Assembly (NCBI GenBank): GCA_900554545.1
Contig: USHW01000036.1
Location: forward strand, 1-23,136
Reading direction: 5' to 3'
DNA length: 23,136 bases
Origin: an uncultured Prevotella sp.
GTDB taxonomy: Bacteria > Bacteroidota > Bacteroidia > Bacteroidales > Bacteroidaceae
Shown here: piece by piece, positions 1-7,023 of the stretch
How the letters are laid out: the number at the start of each line of letters is the position of its first letter
Position numbering within the stretch: position 1 is the first letter of the stretch
Program-made: the position numbers and the translations under genes
The notes under the pieces: model-generated
Seen by the model: the letters and a program-made list of their open reading frames with translations, nothing else
Databases searched by the model: none
What the model was told of the DNA's origin: nothing

Positions 1-113
1 AAAAAGCCCCCAAAGGTTGCATGGTAATACCCACCCGCGTGCCCCGGAAAAGCGACACAGGATATAAAAGCCATATAGACGACTTGATAAGGCTGGTGCT
101 GGAAAGGATTTGA
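1..113 (+). CDS. C-terminal tail of an unrecognised protein (cut by window edge)
   Basis: An open frame enters from the left edge (first full codon at 3) and ends at TGA 111-113. The visible 36 residues end in ...DDLIRLVLERI, a basic stretch followed by an amphipathic helix. I do not recognise the family from this tail. The frame is supported mainly by its position: the Shine-Dalgarno-like GGAAAGGA (101-108) of the next gene lies inside its last codons and the next ATG is only 2 nt after the stop, which looks like an operon junction. It could also be a chance open frame. Confidence 0.5.
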   Translation, partial: KAPKGCMVIPTRVPRKSDTGYKSHIDDLIRLVLERI

Positions 114-115
114 GG

Positions 116-940
116 ATGAAAAAACTGGTGCTTACACTGTTGTTCGCGGCAAGTGTCGTCCATTGCGCATTTGCCCAATATGATTTTCTCCGTCCTGTGA
201 AAGACTCGATACCCGGGGGATATGACTTTTGGGTCTACACACCGCAGGATTACTATTATTCTCTGGAAAACACCCCGGTAATAATATTCCTGCACGGGCG
301 AAGCCTCTGTGGGAACAACTTGAACAGAGTGAAACGCTACGGGCCGTTGGACGCCATAGTGAAGGGCCGGCAGATTGAAGCCCTTGTCATAGTGCCGCAG
401 AATCCTGGAGGCTCATGGAATCCTGATAAGATAAACGACGTGCTGGAGTGGACGAAAAAGCATTATGCCATGGATTCTACGCGTGTTTATGTCATAGGGA
501 TGAGCCTCGGAGGTTATGGTACGCTTGACTTTGCAGGAACATATCCCGACAAAGTTGCCGCAGCCATGGCTCTCTGTGGAGGAAGCACACTGAAAGACGT
601 CAGCGGACTTGGCAAACTCCCACTTTGGATTATGCACGGAACCGCAGACCGTGCAGTTCCGATAAAAAACTCGAAGGACGTGATTGAACAGTTGCAGGAA
701 AGCAATAACGACAAACGGTTAAGGTTTGACTGGCTTAAAGGAGCGTCACACGGAGCACTGGCACGTATCTTGTATATGACAAAAACTTATGAATGGCTGT
801 TTTCCCATTCGCTTTTAGACAAGGACAGGACGGTAAACCGGGACATCGACATTGACAAGTCTGACTTGCAAAAAGCATACAATGACATGATTTCGGGTGC
901 TCCTGACCCTGAAGTGGTTTATGATAAGACGATATATTGA
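116..940 (+). CDS. Secreted alpha/beta-hydrolase (esterase / prolyl-oligopeptidase-like)
   Basis: This is a 274-residue exported serine hydrolase. Residues 1-20 form a Sec signal peptide (MKK, a hydrophobic core, then AFA before Gln21). The fold's landmarks follow in order: LHGRS after a hydrophobic strand (oxyanion region, about residue 60), the nucleophile elbow GMSLGG with Ser130, HGTAD (candidate acid Asp, about 178) and ASHGAL (catalytic His, about 212). A complete triad suggests an active periplasmic or lipoprotein-independent secreted esterase; the substrate cannot be read. I chose ATG 116 over the TTG at 110 because GGAAAGGA (101-108) is correctly spaced for it and TTG 110 overlaps the upstream stop. 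It is probably co-transcribed with the truncated upstream gene and ends at the terminator at 978-1014. Confidence 0.85.
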   Translation: MKKLVLTLLFAASVVHCAFAQYDFLRPVKDSIPGGYDFWVYTPQDYYYSLENTPVIIFLHGRSLCGNNLNRVKRYGPLDAIVKGRQIEALVIVPQNPGGSWNPDKINDVLEWTKKHYAMDSTRVYVIGMSLGGYGTLDFAGTYPDKVAAAMALCGGSTLKDVSGLGKLPLWIMHGTADRAVPIKNSKDVIEQLQESNNDKRLRFDWLKGASHGALARILYMTKTYEWLFSHSLLDKDRTVNRDIDIDKSDLQKAYNDMISGAPDPEVVYDKTIY

Positions 941-977
941 CGTGTGAGAAATCTGTTCAGGGACGTGAACACAAAAC

Positions 978-1014
978 AAAACCGGCCGGATGAATGCCTC
1001 ATCCGGCCGGTTTT
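978..1014. terminator. Bidirectional intrinsic terminator
   Basis: A perfect 16-bp stem (978-993 with 999-1014) with core CCGGCCGGATGA and a 5-nt loop ATGCC. It has A residues on the left and a T-rich tract on the right (1011-1020). It lies between the convergent hydrolase and ppiD genes, so it can serve both strands. Confidence 0.92.
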
Positions 1015-1041
1015 TATTTTCTTGGCTATGACTTTTTATTA

Positions 1042-3183
1042 TCAGAAGAACATGTAGCGGTTGTCTTTTACACCTGCCTTGAAGTAAAGTTCCTGCATGA
1101 AGTTTCCGACATAACGCATCATCTTCTGGCGCTGACGCTGTTCATACTCCTTCTCGTCGTACTTCACAGGACGGGCTTTCTTGTCTGTTACCTGGAACAT
1201 ATATACGCCTCCATAGCCCTTTACCGGCTGTGTACAGAACTTGCCCTTCGCTGTAGCTGCAACAGCTCCGCTCAACGCAGGCTCGCTCATGCCGGTAGAC
1301 TGTACGAATACGGGAGCTGCAAATGTAACCTGGTTCACGGTGTCAACCTTTGCTCCTTTGCCCTTGGCTGCGGATACACTGTTCACACCTTTAACCTGAG
1401 CCATAAGCATTTCAGCCTTTTTGTCACGTATGACTTCGTTGCGGATATAGCTCTTCACGCTTTCGTCCTCAAGTGAACGGAAACCTTCCTTGTTAATCTT
1501 AGTTAGGACAAGAACCAGAAGGTGGTCGTTTTCTCCACATTCATAAAGGGGTGACACTTCGTTTTCCTTAGCGCCGAACAGCCATTTCATAGCCTCACGA
1601 GTGTCGCTCACTCCAGCTATGTAATGCTCTGAATTGCGCACGTCAGCACGTTCCCTCACTGTAAATCCGTATTTGGAAGCGTTCTTCTGCATGGCATCCA
1701 ATGTCTGGTTTTCACTCACAAAACGGCTGAAATTATTGTAAGCATTTGAGTAAGTCTCCTTGGAGAACTCGATAGGCTTCTTTATTACTGCTGCTACATA
1801 CTTGCTCGTCATGGCTCTGCGGTCGGTAACCTGGAGTATCAGATTGGCTTGCATGAGCTTTATATTTTTGATTTCGTTCACGCCGAGCGTGTTAATCGAC
1901 TGGATGTAATTCCGCGTATCGTTGTCCATTGAAGGAGCATTCTGGTATTGGGCGGAAGTTATCCATGTCTTTTCGCCTGTCTGGCCGTACTTCTTTGCAA
2001 TAGCTTCGAAATCAGCACCGGCCTTCAATGCCGTGTAAATACTGTCCGCACGCTTTGATGCTTCATCAGCAGTTGCACCTCCAACCTGAATTACACGCAT
2101 CTGAACAGAGTCCGGCAATTCTGTCTTTGAAATAAGTTTTATTACATTAAGGGTATTGTCTGACTTGTTTTCTACAGGCGTGGTTGTTGCTCCGACAGCA
2201 ATAGAGTCAAGACGTGCTGCAATGTCTGACGGGAAAGCTGCTTTGGTCTGCGGTATTCCGAGGTAAGCTATAAGTGAACCGCTCTTCCTTATTATACCTG
2301 ACGGGTCAGCCGTATCCATCAATGCTTTCATGTATTCATTGACTGTTTTGTCAAGAGCCTTGCGGTCAGCCTGTGACGGAACAACTTGATAATCGACATA
2401 TTTAATGGAACGTGTTTCCTCATACTGTCTGAAGCGTGATTTCAGTTCCTCGTATTTTGCCTTGAGGTCGCTCTCTGTAACATTTACCTTGTTGTCATTG
2501 ATTGAAGAATAAGGGAATGACGCAAGCTGTATGCTGCTCTCCTGGTTTTCGTCATCAAATGCCATTTTTGCAGATACTGGATTGGAAAGCAAACATCCGT
2601 AGAACAATGCCTGATATTTCTGTGCGAGCAACTGCTGGCGCAATGTCTTTTCCACGAAAGTCCAAAAATCATACAGGTTACGGTATTGGTCGGCCATTTG
2701 TGTGTTTGTTCCCTGTGCCTGTTTGTACTCTGCAAGAAACTGTTTCAGAAGGTTTGCATCGAAACGTCCCGTCTGCCTGTTCACGAAAGGAGTCTGCAAA
2801 AGCATCGGGTTGGTGCCTACATTGAGTACGTTCTGCAGTTCCTGGTCTGTTACCTTAAGCCCAAGCTTTTCAGCTTCATGGTTTACAAGCTCGTTTTGAA
2901 CAAACGTGTTCCAGACAACGTCTTTCACCTGATTGAGTTCTTCATCGGTAAGATTGTCACGGCCTTGCGTCATCCTTATGACGTTTGTGTACTCATCAAC
3001 AAGCTTCTGGAAATCCTGCACGTTGACTTTGTCGCCTAAAACTTCGCCTACCTGCGCCCTCCGCTCGTTGCTAACACTGTCGCAAGAACGGAAAAACTCT
3101 TCAGCAATGAACGCAAAAAGGGCAAGACCTATCACGCAGATAAGTATTACACCTTTGCTTCTGATTTTTCCTAATACTGCCAT
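1042..3183 (-). CDS. ppiD: PpiD/SurA-like membrane-anchored periplasmic peptidyl-prolyl isomerase
   Basis: A 713-residue envelope folding factor. Residues about 12-28 (VILICVIGLALFAFIA) form a single N-terminal membrane anchor, followed by a SurA_N-type chaperone region (GEVLGDKVNVQDFQKLVDEY...). A parvulin-like rotamase segment runs from about 360 to 456 (MRVIQVGG...ADSIYTALKAGADFEAIAKKYG). The long helical C-terminal half is usual for Bacteroidetes PpiD-type proteins, which exceed 700 residues. The family chaperones newly exported, often outer-membrane, proteins at the inner-membrane surface. It starts at ATG 3181-3183 with no Shine-Dalgarno. It lies downstream of lptC but has a 148-nt gap and its own candidate promoter. 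Assignment rests on architecture; whether the isomerase is active is not clear from sequence. Confidence 0.88.
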   Translation of the reverse strand: MAVLGKIRSKGVILICVIGLALFAFIAEEFFRSCDSVSNERRAQVGEVLGDKVNVQDFQKLVDEYTNVIRMTQGRDNLTDEELNQVKDVVWNTFVQNELVNHEAEKLGLKVTDQELQNVLNVGTNPMLLQTPFVNRQTGRFDANLLKQFLAEYKQAQGTNTQMADQYRNLYDFWTFVEKTLRQQLLAQKYQALFYGCLLSNPVSAKMAFDDENQESSIQLASFPYSSINDNKVNVTESDLKAKYEELKSRFRQYEETRSIKYVDYQVVPSQADRKALDKTVNEYMKALMDTADPSGIIRKSGSLIAYLGIPQTKAAFPSDIAARLDSIAVGATTTPVENKSDNTLNVIKLISKTELPDSVQMRVIQVGGATADEASKRADSIYTALKAGADFEAIAKKYGQTGEKTWITSAQYQNAPSMDNDTRNYIQSINTLGVNEIKNIKLMQANLILQVTDRRAMTSKYVAAVIKKPIEFSKETYSNAYNNFSRFVSENQTLDAMQKNASKYGFTVRERADVRNSEHYIAGVSDTREAMKWLFGAKENEVSPLYECGENDHLLVLVLTKINKEGFRSLEDESVKSYIRNEVIRDKKAEMLMAQVKGVNSVSAAKGKGAKVDTVNQVTFAAPVFVQSTGMSEPALSGAVAATAKGKFCTQPVKGYGGVYMFQVTDKKARPVKYDEKEYEQRQRQKMMRYVGNFMQELYFKAGVKDNRYMFF

Positions 3184-3245
3184 TATTACAATTATTTATT
3201 TTTTTAATTTATTCAACAGGAATTACCATATTGCAATTTAGCGCA

Positions 3246-3274
3246 CAAAATTACAAAAAAGAAAACAAAAACAA
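3246..3274 (-). promoter_or_regulatory. Candidate Bacteroidetes-type promoter for ppiD
   Basis: On the minus strand a perfect -7 box TAATTTTG (3253 down to 3246) has a TTG at 3274-3272, 18 nt upstream, as a weak -33 element. Expected transcription start is near 3239, giving a leader of about 55 nt. The -33 part is weak, so this is moderately supported. Confidence 0.45.
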
Positions 3275-3331
3275 TTATTTTTCCGATAAAAAGTTGTTTC
3301 CATCTCTTGTTTAATCAGTTTAAGGACAAAT

Positions 3332-3976
3332 TCAATGTGTTTTCCTTGCAGTCGGTGTAGTGGGCAATCTCTTCTTTGCCTTGACCGTATCCGGGGCTGT
3401 CAATATGCTGTCGCCCTCGCTTTCTACAACGCCGCCTTTCACAAAAGCTCCCTTTGAATTTGTTATTGTATAGCGCGTCATGCGCTCGTCACTCCTGAAA
3501 TAAGAACCTTCCATTTCTCTTTCAGGGGTGATAAGCCGCGAATACTTATTGCTGTAAAGTTCGTGTTTGTTCTGGTCCCAAAACAGCTCTTCACTTGAAA
3601 AGCGCAGGCCTTCAATGTTCTTTACGCGGACACGCCCGTGGAGTTCCCATAGCTTTTCCTGGTCAAAGTAATAAGCCGTGTCACACTGTATATACGCCTC
3701 AACATGGAATTTCGGGTCAAACTGCTCAAGGAACAATCCTTTTTCGAAAATCCACCGTGAAGGGTTCTTTGCCTGGTTGACTTCCCAACATTCAGCCACG
3801 ATGCGGTATTTCATCATGCCGGAATCGGATACCAGCATGTTGACACCATAGGTAACCATGGTTGAGACGGAGTCTCTCGGATTGACTGCCGGCGCAATGT
3901 GCTCCTTCCTTTCCTGACAACCGAGAAAGGCGGACAAGACAACGAGTATGAAGGGTATCAGCTTCAAGTTGCTCAA
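3332..3976 (-). CDS. lptC: LPS-export periplasmic protein LptC
   Basis: A 214-residue lipoprotein-like member of the LptC family, which hands lipopolysaccharide from the LptB2FG transporter to the periplasmic LptA bridge. It begins with a hydrophobic helix ending ...LSAFLGC, an imperfect lipobox with Cys20. A short linker leads to the beta-jellyroll region with typical LptC features: DSGMMKYRIVAECWEV, FEKGLFLEQFD, and CDTAYYFDQEKLWELHGRVRVKNIEGLRFSSEELFWDQN. No in-frame ATG exists between the upstream TAA (3983-3985) and this region, so the start is a TTG, at 3974-3976 or the second TTG at 3965-3967. It begins about 16 nt after the outer-membrane protein stop, so the two are almost certainly co-transcribed. 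Confidence 0.87.
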   Translation of the reverse strand: MSNLKLIPFILVVLSAFLGCQERKEHIAPAVNPRDSVSTMVTYGVNMLVSDSGMMKYRIVAECWEVNQAKNPSRWIFEKGLFLEQFDPKFHVEAYIQCDTAYYFDQEKLWELHGRVRVKNIEGLRFSSEELFWDQNKHELYSNKYSRLITPEREMEGSYFRSDERMTRYTITNSKGAFVKGGVVESEGDSILTAPDTVKAKKRLPTTPTARKTH

Positions 3977-3992
3977 AGATTTTTATTCTTGT

Positions 3993-5297
3993 TCAATCAA
4001 CCTTCCACTTCATGAACCAACGTTCGTTAAACGTTATGCCGATATTGATGCGGAATGTGTTTTCATTCAGCAGTCCTTTGGCAGACGAACGAACCCATTG
4101 CCCAGAAATGTTAAGCATCGAGCGGTTGTTGTAGGCATTTATTATCGGTATGCCGAAACCGATGCTGGCGCTTATCTCGTCAGGACCGTCAATGCCGTTG
4201 ACCTTATAATATGAAGACGCATAGGACACGCCTGCGCGGAAACGTATCCTGTCAAAGAACCTGCGGCTCTCCCAGTTGTTGCAGAATTCTCCACCAAAAG
4301 TCACCTTGTATCGGTCGGAATAATAGTTGTCCGTAAGTTCGTATGAGGGAGTTTCGTTCACAACCCTGTATACCGGATACTTCAGGCTGCCCCACTTCTG
4401 GTATGAAAAGTCGGCTCCAAGTTTCAGCCTGTCGGCATGGTTCCATGAAAGGCCTGCGCCAAAAGTAGTTGGTATCTCAAGTCCGTTGTTGACGGTAAAC
4501 GACGCGGTGTCGGCCACAGCTGTCATGGCGTTGTTCGATATTACCATACATTGCGGGTCGGAGTTGAGTTTGTGGCCAAGTCCATACGTGAGTCCGAGCG
4601 TAAGGGCGTTTTTCTTGTTTATGTTAAGTGAATACTGCAAGCCGAAATCAAGCTTGTAGTTGCTCACTGTAGCCGTGTAGTATTTGTACAGGGTGTTTAT
4701 GGAATTGTCCGTGTAACTGTTGGTTACCGAGCGTTCAATGTCTCCCCACAGGTAAGAGACGTTAGCGCCGACCGACAGTCCCTTTACGATTTCCCAGCCG
4801 ACGCCGACGTAGAACTGGTGCAAGCCGCCGTTGCCTGCGTATGTGTTGACATATCCGGAGCTTCTGTTGCTGTTCAAGTAGCCGGTTATTGAATAGTTGT
4901 ATCCGACATTGGTCATGGGAACTATACCGAAGCTTACTCCGACATGCTTGAAGGCCCGGAAAGCCGCCACTGCATATTCAAAGTCTGCGTTCTTCGCGTT
5001 CTTTTTCTGGCCGTTCTCTTCGAAGTTCGTTATCTGCCCAGACATACCCACGTCGAATATGAATGTCAGTGAATCCAAAGCCGAATATGATGCCGGGTTG
5101 ATGTAGTTCACTTGGTTATGCTCCCTGAAACCCAATCCCAGGCCGTTCATTCCTCTATTGAAACCGCTCGACTGTTCGTTCAACAAGCCAAGCCCGTACT
5201 GGCTGTAAGGTGAGTTTGTGCCACTTTGGGCTGCTGTGGGAATGATACAAACCGCCGCCAGCGCGACGGTGCCTAATGCTCTTTTATAAAAATTCAT
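3993..5297 (-). CDS. Outer-membrane beta-barrel protein, function unknown (lptC-linked)
   Basis: A 434-residue exported protein with a signal peptide (MNFYKRALGTVALAAVCIIPTAAQ). The mature part opens with TNSPYSQYGLGLLNEQSSGFNRGMNGLGLGFREHNQVNYINPASYSALDS, the glycine- and aromatic-rich opening of a FadL/OmpP1-like barrel family common in Bacteroidetes. Alternating strands such as GLSVGANVSYLWGDI, NALTLGLTYGLGHKL and LKLGADFSYQKWG continue to the C-terminus (RINIGITFNERWF), fitting about 14 transmembrane strands. Its substrate or role is unknown. It is first in the leftward block, just upstream of lptC, which suggests a link to envelope assembly. Start ATG 5295-5297. Confidence 0.8.
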   Translation of the reverse strand: MNFYKRALGTVALAAVCIIPTAAQSGTNSPYSQYGLGLLNEQSSGFNRGMNGLGLGFREHNQVNYINPASYSALDSLTFIFDVGMSGQITNFEENGQKKNAKNADFEYAVAAFRAFKHVGVSFGIVPMTNVGYNYSITGYLNSNRSSGYVNTYAGNGGLHQFYVGVGWEIVKGLSVGANVSYLWGDIERSVTNSYTDNSINTLYKYYTATVSNYKLDFGLQYSLNINKKNALTLGLTYGLGHKLNSDPQCMVISNNAMTAVADTASFTVNNGLEIPTTFGAGLSWNHADRLKLGADFSYQKWGSLKYPVYRVVNETPSYELTDNYYSDRYKVTFGGEFCNNWESRRFFDRIRFRAGVSYASSYYKVNGIDGPDEISASIGFGIPIINAYNNRSMLNISGQWVRSSAKGLLNENTFRINIGITFNERWFMKWKVD

Positions 5298-5347
5298 TTC
5301 CTATTCAAATATTCTGTTAAGCCCGGTACGGACGACAAAATCGCCTG

Positions 5348-5379
5348 CAAAGATGGGCATTTTTTCTGAAAAATCCAAA
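5348..5379 (-). promoter_or_regulatory. Candidate promoter for the OMP-lptC operon
   Basis: On the minus strand a TTTG (-33, plus-strand CAAA at 5376-5379) is followed after 20 nt by CATCTTTG (plus 5348-5355), one mismatch from the TAnnTTTG -7 consensus. Predicted start is near 5340, about 43 nt before the ATG. Spacing is ideal and the -7 box imperfect. Confidence 0.45.
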
Positions 5380-5540
5380 TCGGCACGGCTGCATGCAGTT
5401 AAATAAACCAAAAGTTAAAAATATTTTTCAAATATCTCTATACTAACGCCGTGAACCACGCTCACACAAAACATAAGCCGCTGGCTTCTTTCCCTTGGCG
5501 ACATGCGGAAGCGCCGCATACTGACCGTTTCATAAAAAGC

Positions 5541-5628
5541 GGCCTTTTAATGTCCGAAAGGCGGTCTTTTACGCTATGAAACACGGCCTTTTGCAGCCCA
5601 AAAGGCCACCTTTTGCACGGCCGTAGGC
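5541..5628. repeat. 22-bp-period intergenic repeat array A (4 in-phase units)
   Basis: Four 22-bp units start at 5541, 5563, 5585 and 5607 with openings GGCCTTTT, GGTCTTTT, GGCCTTTT and CACCTTTT. Two units close with (A)AAAGGC, so they are imperfect palindromes; 5585-5606 is GGCCTTTT, 7 nt, then AAAAGGC. A degenerate, out-of-phase unit precedes the array at about 5523-5540. The inter-unit junctions are also palindromic (AAAGGCGGTCTTT type). It lies in the 484-bp non-coding gap 5298-5781 between divergent genes. The rest of that gap holds the OMP promoter, a small ATGCGG/CCGCAT hairpin (5503-5519) and AT-rich DNA; I see no gene. Confidence 0.7.
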
Positions 5629-5781
5629 AAGCGTCTGATTGTCAGCCGGTTATAAGACTCGTCAGCATTGGCCTTGTTTTTTCCGCCTGTATGGCGCTGC
5701 GCAGTCCTTAATGCCTGTGTGCCCCACTTTGATTTACAGCCTGCAAAATTATTGAAAAATTTTGGAATAATAGTGTGCGAA

Positions 5782-7014
5782 ATGAGAAATATGAAGTATT
5801 TTTGCACCGTGAAACGCGTAATACATATCTTTGCGTTGGCCATTATCTGCCTTATCTCGCTGACTTGCAGCGAGATACATGCTTCCATTCCGGGTGCGCG
5901 GCCTGATGTGGACAACGATTCCGTAAAGATTAGCCTGCTGACTTGCGCGCCGGGCGGCGAGGTTTACAGCTTGTACGGACATACGGCCATACGCTATACC
6001 GATTATAATAAAGGCATAGATGTAGCGATAAATTACGGAGTGTTTTCGTTCAGTCAGCCTTTCTTCGTGCTGCGCTTCATTTTTGGAAGGACCGATTATG
6101 AAATGGGAATAGTGCCTTTCGACTATTTCCGCATGGAATATGAAAACGAAGGACGTCCCGTTTACCAACAGGAACTGAACCTTTCAGCAAAGGAAAAAGC
6201 CGCAATCCGCGACGCCATCGACAACAACTATCTGCCGCAGAACAGGGTTTACCGCTATAATTACTTCTACGACAACTGTACGACGAGGGCGAGGGACATA
6301 CTGGTAAACAACATCGAGGGGCATGTGAGTTTCCCTGGCGACGGGCAGGTTTACCCTTCATACCGTGAGATGATACACTCGTTCAACGGGGATTCGCCGT
6401 GGGCGCGTTTCGGAAACGACCTACTTCTCGGGGTCAAGGCCGACCAGAAAACGACCCTTTCAGAACGTCAGTTCCTTCCGTTTAACTTGAAGGATGACTT
6501 CGACAAAGCCACTATAATAAGGAAAGACGGCACGGCACGGCCATTGGTGAAGCAGTCCACATGCATAACTGATTGTCCGCAGCTTCAGTCTGAAAGCGGT
6601 TTCCCGTTGCGTCCAAGCACATGTGCGTGGATAATATTTGCCGTCGTGGCCGCAATGACGTTGCTTGAGATAGCGACAAGGAAAAGGCTTTGGGTGCTTG
6701 ACACCATACTCATGGTTTTTGACGGATGTGTCGGAATGCTCATCTTCCTGATGTTCTTTTCCGAGCTTCCTGCCACCAACACCAACCTTCAAATCCTGTT
6801 GTTCAATCCGCTGCCGTTGTTCTTCGCATACAGCGTGGCAAAAAAGGCGGCAAAGAACAAGCCTACGCGCTTCTGGCCATTGAGTGCCGCAGTGCTGGCA
6901 GTGTTCTTCATTTGTGGCTTTTTCCAGCAATATGCGGAAGGAATGTATGTTTTGGCATCATCTTTGCTGCTGCGATGTGTGTGGAACACCGTGAGGCAAA
7001 CCAAACACCTGTAA
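5782..7014 (+). CDS. DUF4105 (Lnb N-terminal-like) membrane protein
   Basis: About 410 residues. A signal or anchor helix (VIHIFALAIICLISLTC) is followed by a periplasmic DUF4105 domain. It has the family's two conserved spots, LYGHTAIRY (His) and FYDNCTTRARDIL (Cys), which look like a papain/NlpC-type Cys-His pair; that activity is an inference. The C-terminal third holds four to five membrane helices (AWIIFAVVAAMTLLEIA, GMLIFLMFFSEL, LFFAYSVA, LSAAVLAVFFICGFF, MYVLASSLLL). Function is unknown; the family is often annotated as outer-membrane or lipoprotein biogenesis-related. The start is uncertain: ATG 5782 is used, ATG 5791 is possible, and a promoter-like box at 5797-5804 would favour GTG 5809. 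Only 9 nt separate it from the next gene, so they form an operon. Confidence 0.82.
   Translation: MRNMKYFCTVKRVIHIFALAIICLISLTCSEIHASIPGARPDVDNDSVKISLLTCAPGGEVYSLYGHTAIRYTDYNKGIDVAINYGVFSFSQPFFVLRFIFGRTDYEMGIVPFDYFRMEYENEGRPVYQQELNLSAKEKAAIRDAIDNNYLPQNRVYRYNYFYDNCTTRARDILVNNIEGHVSFPGDGQVYPSYREMIHSFNGDSPWARFGNDLLLGVKADQKTTLSERQFLPFNLKDDFDKATIIRKDGTARPLVKQSTCITDCPQLQSESGFPLRPSTCAWIIFAVVAAMTLLEIATRKRLWVLDTILMVFDGCVGMLIFLMFFSELPATNTNLQILLFNPLPLFFAYSVAKKAAKNKPTRFWPLSAAVLAVFFICGFFQQYAEGMYVLASSLLLRCVWNTVRQTKHL
5797..5804 (+). promoter_or_regulatory. Candidate -7 box TATTTTTG overlapping the DUF4105 gene start
   Basis: TATTTTTG followed by CAC matches the local pattern (TAATTTTGCA before rplU and serS, TACTTTTGCA before feoB). 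No TTTG -33 is seen at the correct distance; the nearest is a TGTG at 5774-5777. If real, the transcript starts near 5811 and the upstream ATGs are not translated. Confidence 0.35.
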
Positions 7015-7023
7015 AATAAACAA

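Noticed and set aside
994..1476. A 160-codon plus-strand frame overlapping the 3' end of ppiD
   Set aside because: It starts inside the bidirectional terminator and its translation is low-complexity Leu/His/Cys antisense of a clear ppiD frame.
5541..5628. CRISPR array
   Set aside because: The units abut each other with no spacers, are degenerate, and no cas gene is in the window.
5668..5781. Upstream in-frame extension of the DUF4105 protein
   Set aside because: The added 38 residues come before the signal sequence, lack family likeness and overlap non-coding AT-rich DNA.
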